Shown one piece after another: positions 44,830 through 56,110 of a DNA stretch of 64,000 bases. The stretch is from Marisa cornuarietis (taxonomy: Eukaryota > Mollusca > Gastropoda > Architaenioglossa > Ampullariidae). Within the stretch, counting starts at the first letter, position 1. Each line of letters opens with the position of its first letter. The stretch is from contig SMMW01000622.1 of assembly GCA_004794655.1 (NCBI GenBank), positions 10,606,501-10,670,500 on the forward strand. The letters are read 5' to 3'. Under the pieces are notes generated by a model. That model was not told the DNA's origin. It made no database searches and saw only the letters and a program-made list of their open reading frames with translations. The position numbers and the translations under genes were made by a program.

Positions 44830-45330
44830 TAATTAAACCCACATCTCCCTCATTTCTACAAACCGTCCTCTCTTTCCTGCAGCAAGAACATTACAACACT
44901 GATGCTAGCAATTAATCACACTGCGTCCCCAAGAAGTTAAAAATAAAATAATAAAACATAAATCATGCTGACAAGGGTGAAGAGGGAGGGAACATTTAAC
45001 GTATTTTCAGAACAGGGTGGCTGTGTCTAACTTTTCGGCGGTTTGTTAAGCAACACACACAAACCCGCATCATAAACAGCCTTATCAGCGCCTTCGCCCC
45101 GTATAGGAGATAGCGTATGGCTTTTATCAACAACCCCATACAGGCCTCCCTCGCTCTCCCGACACCAAAGCATTTGCTTGTCACATGTTCGACACAAGTC
45201 TTGCATTACGAGAGAGAACATCGCATGGGCCTTCATTTGTCTGAGTTTCCTTGAGAACAAAACAAGAGAAAGGCGTGAAAGAGAGAGAGAGACGGTCAAA
45301 GGAAATTGTAAATAAATGTGGCTTACTTAC

Positions 45331-45403
45331 ATGTCATCGTTACACTATCCATAACGCCATTTATTCCAGACTTGTCCGTCGGATCCTTTGTTGATCGCGC
45401 CAT
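45331..45403 (-). CDS. Candidate first coding exon, unknown product
   Basis: From an ATG with G at +4, the frame reads MARSTKDPTDKSG then INGVMDSVTMT, ending in phase 1 at a consensus GTAAGT donor. It lies in a GC-rich patch with TATATAG about 20 nt upstream of the ATG, too close for a normal leader. The exon candidate at 43303-43395 does not fit its phase directly. Unrecognised. Confidence 0.22.
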
Positions 45404-46069
45404 TGATTTCGCTGCCAGCCCTATATACTGCTTCACCCCGGGTGGGTGTGTGTGACCGACCGCACGCCAACCGTCAGCGTCTGATGATCAGTATGCGATC
45501 GAAGACTAGAAAACACCCGCTGCTTGAGGCGAGCGGCAGGTTCTCCTCCCGCCCCGTCCCGCTGCCCAACTCTTTCAACACCTGCTGCGCTCACCTTCAA
45601 AAAGCCTTTCTGTCAGGTATACCTGCTTCTTTTACAGAAACGCCTGTGCGGTCGTCCCGTTTCTCGGTGCACAACAAACCGGAGCAACCCAAGCACTCGC
45701 TGTACGAATGTGGGCGACGGTGACAGTGGGCGACAAGGGGCTCGGCAATTTAGGTCGCTTTTCTTCCCCTGGCAGGGGACAGAAAAAAGATATATGGAGT
45801 ATACTTCCTTAGTTTTCCAACTTAGATGTGTTGGCAAGATGGACGCACCACTAAAACTGCGACGTTTGAAAAGGATATTTCTATATTTTGTCAGAGCGAC
45901 GCAGTCTTATTCACTCGCACAACCTACACACCCACTCACACACACACACACAGCAGCCGTGGCTCCAACCTTGCGGAGAACGTTTATCACGAAAGTTAGG
46001 GCTACAGTAGGTTACAAACTATGGCGAGAGTATTCCGCGAGTGACTGGATGGCAGACTGGATGCGAACG

Positions 46070-46116
46070 CGCGTGCGTGCGTGCGTGCGTGTGTGTGTGT
46101 GCGCGCGCGCGCGTGC
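46070..46116. repeat. (GCGT)n(GT)n(GC)n compound repeat
   Basis: Three linked alternating purine-pyrimidine runs, a Z-DNA-prone sequence. Confidence 0.9.
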
Positions 46117-47110
46117 GATGGTGTCGGCGAGCCAGAGCTTACAGTCCCAGGTGAACCCAGAAAAGCTCGACGTTCGAGGCGAACCCATTTGGGTTGTGTG
46201 TGTGTGTGTGTGAAGGGGGGGGGGTAAGAGAAGGTACTGGGTTAGACGACACACCGCAGTTGTAGCCCACCCCACACCACACGTAGCCCACGATACGGGT
46301 GTGACGGCGCGTAGCTGGTAGTGTCGCCTGTTAGTTGTGCTATACATGTCGTGTTTGGGAGGACTGCGACATACCACCATCCTCCTGCCCCCTCCCCCTC
46401 CCCCTCCACACACGAACACCTCCCCCCTCCCTAAGACCAGCCAACACTCGCTGAGTCCGCTTGTCTCTCTACAACCTTTTTCTAGTCCCGCCAAAAAAAA
46501 GGGGGGCCAGAACTGGTTCTGCGGGCTTTCATAACCTGGGGGGACTCCACGAGGGATCTTGCAGTGTAATGTTGAGGACCACCGCAACTCCGCACTTGTA
46601 TGTCCTAGGATCTTATAAAGAATTGTTTACGGTCGGTGGGCTCTACATGCAGTGTGCTCGCGCCTGTGTGTTGCTGTTGGGTCATTTGTTTTCAGCATGT
46701 TGATGTGGTGTAGCTATGCATGCTTGTCGCAAGCCCGTGGGTTATTAGTCACAGTGTCTCCCCATGTAGCCTCCATGCAAGTCCGGGACTACGGAGTTTC
46801 CTGCTGAGCGATTGAGTTGTAACAGTCTTGTGGGCCTCAGGGATACCGTCTCAACCCCTCGTGGCGATAAACTGCTTTCATTTCTCTTGCTGACTGTTGT
46901 GTGTACATGATGAGGACATTGTGCGAGTAGTTTGACCTTTTGTGCGCCGGGTTAATCGTATTCAAGTGACTTCTGCTACAGGAGCACATATCAGTGGTCT
47001 GTCTTGTGTGTATGTTTTTATATTAATGAATGTGTGTGAGCTGTTTTTGTCCGAGTGTGTGTGTGTGTGTAAAGTATGTGATGGTTGTAACCTGTGGTTT
47101 GTTGTTTACA

Positions 47111-47189
47111 AAAGTTGTCACGAGGAAATCGAATGTGAGGTGAAAAATAAATCTCGATCCGATCAAACGGATGGCGATATTGAGTGTTC
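47111..47189 (+). CDS. Weak exon candidate, unknown product
   Basis: Open frame reading SCHEEIECEVKNKSRSDQ then TDGDIECSQ, preceded by a T/G-rich tract ending in AAAAG and followed by GTGGGT. Its phase (one leftover G) matches the exon candidate at 51546-51619, giving a Glu codon at the join. Only that compatibility raises it above background. Confidence 0.18.
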
Positions 47190-48580
47190 GCAAGGTGGGT
47201 AGGCAACGGTTGTGGGTAGGAGGAGGGAGGTGACTACAGCAGACTTCCTGCAGCCACCCTGTGCTTCCCCAGGAACCCCCAGCATTGCGTAACAGTGGGA
47301 ATTCCCAACCGATCGCGAGCTAAGCGAAGACAGGAGTGGTTTGAATACAAATCGATTTGCTCCTTTCTTTCCATCACAGGCACCAGTATGATTCTGTTGG
47401 CATTTGCTGCCGCTCGATCCTGCCCTTGACGTCATATCCTGTACGTGCACCAACGTCTTCTTACGTTCATGCAGCCGGTCGAAAGCACAGCAACGACAGC
47501 CATCTTCTTTAGTGCATTTTCCACTTTACTGATGGAAGTCTCCTTTCGTAGAATGGGTGAGGCTGGATGGGTGTTGGGTCGTGAAAATCAGCACCACGTG
47601 TGCACAACAGGCAACAGAGTCACGCGATCCCCCTCAGATTGTCGATCTCCCGGGCACCACCCGCTCTTCTGTACCCGGAATGGATGGTGCTGTTTTGGGA
47701 ATGGGTGGGAGGTGGGGATGGTCGTGGTGGTGACGAGCTGCGATCTGGCGATAATAACTGACAGAGGGGGGTGGGGTGCGGGGGAGGGATGTGAGAGTGA
47801 GGGGCTTCAGGGTGCACTTTGTTGGAGGGAACGCTGGGATGGCTCGGAATCAAGCGACTGGCGGAGTGTTACGCAAATTTGCGAGGCCTGGCGCTACGCG
47901 TTATCACGTCATGGCTGTCGGCTAGATCAAAGAGGATGCCAGACATCAAAGGGCGCGTGCCAACTGAACTGAAACCAAGCGTCCTCTGATTCAGTGACGC
48001 ACTGAACCCCGCTTTATCCCTTTCATTGCCCCCATCTAACGGACTGAGGTCGGTGGGACAGAGGGAAGTCCTTTATGGGAGGGTGACTTATTAAAACTGC
48101 AGCGGCTCTTTGCACGTGCAGCGCCGATGAAAGGGAGAATGAATGAGCATCGAAAATTACGTTTGAGTTAATGGTGCTTCAGTATCATGTCATTAAAGTG
48201 CAGGAGCTTTTATAAAGGTTCATTTGTAAACAGTTGCAGTCGCAATTAACACTACTGGCATCAAAGACTATGTAAATATTATGCAGGTATGTACGTCTGT
48301 GTGTGCGTATGTTTATATAACTGAGTATGCACGCCATCGTAGAAATTATACGTATCAATGTGTGTGTTTGTGTGTGGGGAGGGGGTTGCGTCAGAGGGAT
48401 GAACGACATATGACATATGAAGGACGTGGAACATGTCTGAAATAACACACGTGTAATAAATTATAGTTGCACATAAACGCACGCATCCAGGCGCGCCGGG
48501 CACACACGAGCACGCATGCATGCAAGTGACAGCGCACCAGCAACGATGAGGAACTAAGAACGGCGGCCATCAAATGGCAT

Positions 48581-48584
<4 letters not shown>

Positions 48585-48622
<38 letters not shown>

Positions 48623-48649
48623 ATGAGAGAGAGAGGTGTTCGTGGAGAG

Positions 48650-48701
<52 letters not shown>

Positions 48702-48747
48702 TGATTATTCATGTTTTATGAGTGTATGTAGGAAAGGGTGTTTATGG

Positions 48748-48773
<26 letters not shown>
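48585..48773. repeat. Cluster of (GT)n and (GA)n microsatellites
   Basis: GT, GA, a longer GT run at about 48651-48700, then GA at about 48749-48773, separated by short unique sequence. Confidence 0.9.
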
Positions 48774-48778
<5 letters not shown>

Positions 48779-50929
48779 AACTTGGCACCTGATATATTTA
48801 ACATCATCGACTTCGACATTATGACATGGGGGGGAAATTCAAGTATAACATTAAGAAGGCAAAAGAGGGTATAACAAGCTGGCATATAAGAAAATGAACA
48901 TTTTCATCTAGCAATACATCTACCACCATCAGACACCAACAAATTATGTATGATCATACTTTGACTGGAGGTACATGTACTTTGTTCAGCCTCTGCAGGC
49001 ATATGAGCACAAAGGGAGAGAGAGATCAAAATCTCCATATTTAACAGCAACGCATGCATAAACTACATCAGAGGCTTTACTTCGTGCTTACGAATTTTCA
49101 ATAGCCACCCTGCTAGACCCTCAGGCTTTTGTATATCATTTACTCAAATAGCACCTGAGAAACCCCCTCTTACCTTCACAATCGAAATTAATTTATCATG
49201 AATGCATGTTTCTCACAAGGAGACGTTTTGGAAAACGAAAAAAAACCCAGATTAATCCACTGATCAACCGATCTATCGACTGAAGGAACAAAGGACAAAC
49301 ATACAGCGGTTGTTGCTGCGTTTGTTACCAGACCATGTGAGCGCAGCGTGAAGGGTAAATAAACTTTATAACAACATAATAAATCACAATATGAGAGGAG
49401 GAGCAGGAGGAGAAAACTGCTAACCACAGCAGCTGATGGCGTCCGTGGGAACGATGATGAGTTTGTCTACCATGATGACGAGATGTTAGAGACTTATTTT
49501 CTTTGACTCACAAACCATTTATGTTCCCTATTTTCAACTCCACCCTGCCCTACTACACTAAACTTCCCCCCCCCCACCTACACCTGCCAAAAAAATAGAG
49601 GGAGAAAAAGTCCATACTGCAGCATGGCAAATGTACGCAAGAATTTTAAGCGGCTCAGCTTAATTATAGGACTTCTTTTTCTGGCGTGTGTATAAGTGCG
49701 CGCGGCTCTCCGTCTGTGGACACTTGACTGACTATCGTGCTCGATTAGTCAGGATTAATGTTTGCCAGAGACCGGACTGGAGAGAGCGAGCAGCAAGTAG
49801 GGGTGATTGCTGGCGAAAGTTTGTGGAAGCCGTCATCAACCCCAGACGAGACTCAACGCTAGCAAATGAAGCGGACATGTAGCTTATCTTCTTCCCTTGT
49901 TCCCTCCACCCTTCATCCTCCCCCTGACCACCCCCACCTCCCCGACCCTTCACCCTCCGTCGTCTCCGACCAGCCTCCGACCCTGCCTGGGTCTACGCTC
50001 AACCAAGCTGAAAGCATCTGTTTAGGTGAGGGTTTAATCCCTCGCTGGTTCTGTTAGAGAGGTGGTGCGGATCTGAGGAAAACTGTATGTCAGGCTGAGC
50101 AGAACTCGCCCTTCTCTTCACGATACGCACGACTGACTGACTTATTTTCCCTCCCTTGTCTCAGCACACTTCTTGGACAGCGATGCCTCTCTTTAAACTC
50201 TTTTATATACGCACTCAGAAAGACAGAGAGAGAGAGAGAGAGAGGGGGGGGGAGAGAAGGGGATGGAAAGAGAATTTATCTTTAAAATCTCCACACTCCA
50301 CGTGAAGCAACATTCGTCGATCATGCAATATGCAAGGGGGGGGGGGAAGACAGAACCAATGCGAATAGCTTTATCGCCAAAGTTCAGACAACACCCGTGT
50401 TTCTCAAACTGAAGGGAGGTCGATGCCTCTCCGCAAACACCCTGGGAGAAGGCAGATGAGATAGATATCCATTTCAAACGACCAACCCCCCGAAGTCAGT
50501 ACGCCAGCGCAAATATTAACCCAGGTAAGAGGGGGCAGGCGAAAAGTCTCTCCGCCTTGGGTGTGTGACCAGTACAAATATTGGCCTTGGTGGAGGGTTC
50601 GGGGAGGAAGTGGGGCAGAGACAGGCACGTGTCCTCTCTACACGGGTGTCAGGTCAAGTTCGGGTATCTGAGGCTAGCGCTGGACGCAGCCAGTGTCACC
50701 GCCGCCATATTAATGCGCCGGATCTCGGGAGACGCACATTTGTTTACAGGGATCGTTCCGCGTGAGAGAGAGAGAGACAGTTCCGAAGGGTTGTCGCGTT
50801 TGTCATTTGTCAAGATGTCTGTGCTTTGGTCCTTTTTTCCACTTTCGGCTTTCTGTTGATTCTGCCGACAAAGGAACGCATCCGAGACTCAAAAGAACAG
50901 ACAATTGCAATAGGTCGTTCGTGCGCTTG

Positions 50930-51225
50930 TTCATTCAATCATTCTTTTATATTTATTAGATTGTTTTTTCATTCTTTTATGTGTTTATGGTTTTGTTCGT
51001 TTGTTTGTCTGCTCATTTATTTGTTTGTTTTTTAATTCGTTCGTTTGATTGTTCAGTTATGTTTTTTTTCATTTGTTTGTTCATTCAGTTATTTGTTCGC
51101 TCATAATTCATTCATCGAGGAGGGGGGGGTGTTCTTTCTTTTACTCGTTCGATTTTTTATTTGTTCGTTCGCGTATTCACCCATTCCTCTTTTTCATTTA
51201 TTGTTTGTTTATTAGTCTTGATGTA
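50930..51225 (+). repeat. Degenerate tetranucleotide repeat
   Basis: Roughly 300 bp built from TTTG, TTCG, TTCA and TTTA words (TTTGTTTGTTC, ATTCATTC, GTTCGTTCG). Strand-biased T-rich and low complexity; probably an old TTYR-type simple repeat. Confidence 0.7.
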
Positions 51226-51545
51226 TGACGTATTACACACATTCTGAATGGCATTGTATTTGTCTCACGAAGATTTTAAACCTGCTGGGGTGCCATGGGG
51301 TCTCTGTGACCCTAGCCCTCTTTGGCCCATGTTTTTTTTTTCAACTTACACTTTTAGTGACCTCTCCTTTTGCGTGTTTGTTCGTAAACCTTCCCAAAGT
51401 ATGCGACACACGTTTGCTAATTCATTGCCATTTTGTTTATTTACTTATTTATTATTTATTTCCGTTTGGTCAAATGGACCCCATTGTACCTTCTATGGAA
51501 TATATATATTTTTCTCTTATTTCTCTTGTTATTTTTACAGAAAAT

Positions 51546-51619
51546 GTGCCAAACTTTGGACAAGATAAGAAAGACAAACGACAAAAGCTCTTGAATGATA
51601 AGAAAACGGAATTCATTGG
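51546..51619 (+). CDS. Exon candidate, Lys/Asp-rich, unknown product
   Basis: Strong acceptor (CTTGTTATTTTTACAG), then an open frame NVPNFGQDKKDKRQKLLND then KKTEFI, then donor GTAATG. The charged Lys-Gln-Lys-Leu pattern resembles coiled-coil cytoskeletal proteins in style only; I cannot name a family. It starts with two bases completing a codon. Confidence 0.28.
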
Positions 51620-51845
51620 TAATGAGTGGATAAATAAGTTTGTGCACGAAGAGCATAACAAATTGTTGTGCAACCAATGGCAGCAAACAAAAATTAGAAT
51701 AATCAGAAGCTCACACACGCAACGTTGTGAAATATTATTTGGATTTTATACTACATTGTCATGTAATATTATCTGGAAAATTGTAATGAAGTGTAAATAT
51801 TTGTTAATATACTACGTTTTTTACAGTGGAGTCAGCTTGACCCTA

Positions 51846-52000
51846 CACAGCAGTGGCGTAGGAACAGGGTGGGGGGCAAGGGGGGCAGCCGCCCCCCAAA
51901 AAAAGATGCTGGGAAGGCAAGAATGTGAACGTTATTCATTGTCAGCATGGAGCTTGCCCCCCCCCCCCAAAGCCGAGCATCTTCCTACTCCACTGCACAG
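51846..52000. mobile_element. 145-bp MITE-like element with terminal inverted repeats
   Basis: The body at 51851-51995 starts CAGTGGCGTAGGAACAG and its complement starts CAGTGGAGTAGGAAGATG, each followed by a G-rich arm (GGGGGGCAAG type). CACAG occurs directly at both flanks (51846-51850 and 51996-52000), a likely target duplication. CAGTGGCGTA ends are known in hAT-type elements, though those usually make 8-bp duplications, so the class is uncertain. Confidence 0.65.
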
Positions 52001-52605
52001 TACTATCAACGTAAAGTTTTGCACGTTGCTAGAGTAGGTAAGGGTTAACTAGGCAAATGTCGTCGACAGATTTACCAAATTTGCCAAACCTATGTGTGAA
52101 TATCATAGAAAACCAACGGTTTCTGGCAAACGTTTGGAACATTGGAGCCTTGGTCAACATGTTAAGCTAAGCACAAACTTGTATTGCAATACACTGGCCA
52201 AAGTATGACTGAGACTGTGGGGATTTGAAAGTGTGAAGCTTCTGCACATTGCCAAGGTAAGAAAGACAGAAGAACAATTATGCGCACGAAGGAAAATGGA
52301 AAAGACGCAGTAGAGACATTAGCTTATTATTATAGTACAGCTGGAGCAGGGCCAACGACAACGTAAAATAATACTGAACACAGATACAGTTACCACTGAT
52401 AGCTGACATAATTTCCATTATCACACAATCATTTCAGGGTCACTGGTACAAAAAATCAAGCCAACAATCAGGCGACTCGATAGCACGGTGTTAAAAAAAA
52501 GGACCGTGTTACCAAAATAGAAAGGGTTAATAGTCAGAAGCTGAGATCTCTTCTCTGGTCAGTCGTATTTCTCTCTCGTAATGTGGTAGTTAAAACGCAG
52601 ACGTG

Positions 52606-52725
52606 AATAATAATAATAATAACCTTTATATAGCGCCTTTCTCTAGCGCTGACTGTCAAGATGGGGCGGTGAGGCGGTACAACAGCAAGCAATGCGGCGA
52701 TAACCAGTTTCTCTCAAGAAGGATG
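52606..52725 (-). mobile_element. SINE/LINE-type tail, reverse orientation
   Basis: On the minus strand GCGCTAGAGAAAGGCGCTAT then ATAAAGG and (TTA)n, the same conserved tail type as at 42128-42230, with a short microsatellite at its 3' end as SINEs often have. The head region (CTGGTTATCGCC...) is not tRNA-like to my eye. Confidence 0.65.
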
Positions 52726-53169
52726 CAGTAAGGACATCAAGCCAGGTGAAGATCAGCGTGAAAAATAAAGTGTACAAATAAGACTACAACGAAGTCTTCT
52801 TCAACCAGCAAAAGGGAGATCATCCCAATCAATGATAACAGACTGTAGACATAAATATAATTGTTTGTTCAATCGTTTTATGAAAGGATCGAAGCAAAGA
52901 AGATGAACCAGGACTGGAGTATTACCTCGTTGAAATAAGTGTCTACAAAGCGTTTTCTGGATGCACAATAATTGTTGAAGTGAATGCTAAAAATGACAGA
53001 CCGCGAAGTAAGCGGGAGGACTTGGAGAACGAAAACTTCGATCTCATCTGTCCATTCAGAAAGAAAAAAAAATGCAGAAACTGAGAAAGCCACAGAGAAT
53101 CCAGCACACAAAGAAACTAAATCAGTATGTAGATCCGTAAGTAAAAGACGATAAAACCAGAACAGATAG

Positions 53170-53171
<2 letters not shown>

Positions 53172-53249
<78 letters not shown>
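53172..53249. repeat. (CA)n microsatellite, longest in window
   Basis: About 39 uninterrupted AC units. Confidence 0.95.
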
Positions 53250-53251
<2 letters not shown>

Positions 53252-53734
53252 TAGCTGCTCCAACTAGCCTTTTAGGTGAGGAGACATCCCTCTCATCAAA
53301 TCTCCGTGCACAATCAACCAATCAACAAATTTATCTATTAAAATGTTAATGAACATTACACGTAGATGACAGCTCAGCGGTCACAACGTCTGCTTTTTTA
53401 TTTTTTTCACCCCTTTTTTCTAAATATAGATAATCAATTGGTTTTTCTAAAGCTCTTTGAGACCGTCGTCCTTGATTCCAGGTATTTAGCCAAGAAGGAT
53501 TCGTAGTCCATGGAATCCACTCAACAGTGAAATCATCCGTCGTCGAGTCTTCCAGAAGACGAATCTCACGAACATGGTGCGTCCCGTGTCGGCAGCAGTG
53601 CGATTTCTCTGTTTTTAATTACGTGCATCAATCAGATGACATTCCTGCTGCTTGTCATGCCTGGCTATCGTTTACTCACAACCGCAGCTGTGAAAATGAA
53701 ATTGAAACTGAAGCAAACAGATCTACACAGGAAT

Positions 53735-53758
53735 CATGAACGTTGATCAACGTTCATG
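53735..53758. repeat. Perfect 24-bp palindrome
   Basis: Two 12-base halves, the first CATGAACGTTGA and the second its exact complement, with no spacer. Extension stops at the next base on each side. No function assigned. Confidence 0.85.
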
Positions 53759-54439
53759 CAGGAATGGATGCGGTCATTCTGGTTTAATTACCGTGAAACA
53801 TTTTTCGGCTGTTTGATCATTTTATTCGACTTTAGTTGTGTGAGTGAAGCTATTCTTTACCCAGGAGAAGTAAGGACTTGAAAATCATGAGTTCAGAAAA
53901 GTTCTTTGTGACAAGCTTTTTTTTACAGTTTTTGTTTTGCCTGCATGCTCATCTACTCACGACGTGATAACATTATTTCAACTCAATGGAGCTAAGCAGA
54001 AGGTAAAGGTGTTTGTCTCTAGTCTCTATGTGGTGGGAAGTGGAGACTGATAGTGCCGATGAATAATCGCAATCGTAAGAGCAGTGTATCATTGCCCGGA
54101 GCCCGACTCGCTAGCTAGCCCTAAGAACGAACGTTAAGACAACAGTCTTATTCCCCCTTCACAGATACGTTCCACAACATACAGCTACGAACATTTCCTT
54201 GCCGTCTGCATGTTCCAGAATATCTGAATATCCACAACAATAAAGAAAGCAAACAACTTCAATAAATATCAACAAATAATAAGTCCCACACCAAACAATA
54301 CAAATGCACCAGTAGTCATGCAGACTACTACACTGAGCTTCGACGCCATTCTCTTTCAACCCTCTAAAAACAGTCATCAAAAACTTACGTTTAATTAATG
54401 TTCAAAATTCGCTACATACATATATAAGATCTTTTACTT

Positions 54440-55420
54440 CCCTGACAAGTACAATCTGTTTCGATGGAATGGTGCATAACTAAGTCATCAAAATTAGGAC
54501 AGCATCTGAAAAGACATCCCAGTTGGTACACTCAAGACACCCTTGTAACCTCGCAACACTGTCGGCAGCCCAGTATTTGGTGGAATGTTTTATTCGGCGC
54601 ACCCACCTCAACTCAGGTTTATAAACGGGTACAAGATATACACTTAGATGTGACACAGTTCCGTCAACGAGATCAAGTATGCTTAGCCTGAGTAGTGGGA
54701 CGTGCCACACGTAGGTCTTTACAACCGATATTAGGTGACAGTGATTGAAATCTCCTGACAATTTTAAAGCTTCAGGACAAATCGAGTCGAGACTATGAGT
54801 TACATCTGTAATGCACTGTAACACTTTGGACACATTTGCCCTGGGGACTGGGGTGAATGTACACAAAGGGGAACAAAAACTGGGGGAATCCTCTCTGGAG
54901 GTAAAATGGGCGAAGCGAAATTGTCAGCAGTTTAAGGTCGCTAGTATACATCTTTTCACGAAGAATTGCTGCATTACAGTACTTGTTGTTGACATAGAAA
55001 CAGACTTCTCCGCCTCGCATCTTACTGGTAATTGTGGCAGATGTATCTGATCCACAAAAGCTAGTAATGTCTTTATTAGAGTCACCGGAGCCATGTTTCA
55101 GTAAATGCCAACAAGCACACATACTTGTGCACCCCCATGGCTCAGGCTCATCAGTCTTGCCCCGAAGCGACTGGACATTAGATAACTGGACAGATGGAAG
55201 AAGTGGATTTCTGCGTCGATCGTCAAAGCAAAAATTCTTGTCTCGCTTCACGCCGCCTCTACACCCTCTCTTCATAGACCTGCGACTCCGAGATGGTAAG
55301 TGTGGCGGAATGTCGACATGTAGAGCAGGAAAACTCCGGACAACAGAGAGAGAGAAGCGAAGAAGAAGCAAGAGCTCACAAAATAGATATGAAACCGGGG
55401 ACCGGCTCTAAATGAGGATC
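54440..55420 (-). pseudogene. Non-LTR retrotransposon 5' part: apurinic-like endonuclease remnant
   Basis: Minus-strand frames give RSRRSMKRGCRGGVKR, LPSVQLSNVQSLRGKTDE, MRGGEVCFYVNNKYCN, LLTISLRPFYLQRGFPQF, VYIHPSP, SGDFNHC and VARLQGCLECTNWDVF. This is the order found in the endonuclease domain of CR1/L2-like LINE proteins (S/A-NVQSL..K-DE, GGGVC-Y-N--WC, VYI-P, LGDFNHC). The frame changes at least once and residues are lost (SETW motif disrupted), so it is dead. Confidence 0.85.
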
Positions 55421-55449
55421 TGTCCGCTGCCTTGTCTGAGGCCTGAGGC

Positions 55450-56110
55450 AGTCATCATGATGCCATCGAGGTAGTCAGCTTTAATAAATATCTAGGTACT
55501 ATCTTCGATAACCAGGTTAAATGGGACATCAACACTGACATGATCCTCCATAAGAGCCAGCAACGCCTGTACATCCTACGAAAACTAAAATCTTTCTCTG
55601 TCATCTTTGTCATCCTCATTCGGTTCTATCAGTTCTTGATTGAAAGTCTCATCACTTTTTTTTCATCTCTTGGACCCACATCCTTTCCCTAGGGAACAGG
55701 AATAGTCTTGTCTCCTTTGTTAATGTCTGTTCCAAGATGGCAGCCTTCTGATTCCTTAGAAATGATCCCGCATCCTCTCTATTTCTGATCATGTGTTGGC
55801 ATGTGGGTTTTCACTTTGTGGTCTGGCTTTAGGTACACGATGCCTGTTTGCAAAACCAATCGTCATAACAGTTCATTCATTCCACCTGCCATTTACCTGA
55901 TCAACTCTGCTGGTTTTGATCTTGAGGTGACCTGAGGTCACCAATTGTATCTACTGTTGCTGGGAATGTGCGTGTGTGTATGTATAAGTATGAGAGAGAG
56001 AAAAATATTTCAGCATGTATATGACTATATGTATGTATTTATCTGTATATCACCAGTACGAGCACTATTTGGAATTGCCCTAGTGGATTAATAAAGTTGC
56101 ATTGTCGGCT
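55450..56110 (+). pseudogene. Non-LTR retrotransposon 3' part: reverse transcriptase C-terminus and 3' UTR remnant
   Basis: Plus-strand frames give NKYLGTIFDNQVKWDINTDM, LHKSQQRLYILRKLKSFSV, FYQFLIESLITF, then MPVCKTNRHNSSFIP and PAIYLINSAGFDLEVT, typical of the C-terminal reverse-transcriptase region of the same LINE type. Several stops and frameshifts interrupt it. It ends ATTGCCCTAGTGGATTAATA then AAGTTGC, the usual LINE 3' terminus of this group. It is opposite in orientation to the endonuclease part next to it. Confidence 0.85.

Larger units (their letters stand above)
38352..54430. other. Upstream flank of FAM20C, no confirmed gene
   Basis: Microsatellites, a SINE/LINE-type tail at 42128, the inverted-repeat element at 51851-51995 and isolated exon-like segments listed separately (43303-43395, 45331-45403, 47111-47189, 51546-51619). 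Nothing here was recognised as a known protein. Confidence 0.5.

Noticed and set aside
45524..46213. 229-codon plus-strand open frame
   Set aside because: It ends in translated (GT)/(GC) microsatellite and has no recognisable domain; GC-rich sequence favours long chance frames.
51225..52037. 270-codon plus-strand open frame
   Set aside because: It runs through T-rich degenerate tetranucleotide repeat and into the MITE; only the short 51546-51619 part has splice-site support.
53481..53579. Exon-like segment after TTGATTCCAG, reading VFSQEGFVVHGIHSTVKSS
   Set aside because: More than one frame is open, the phase fits none of the other candidates, and the AAGCTCTTTGAGACCGT upstream looks like a repeat tail.
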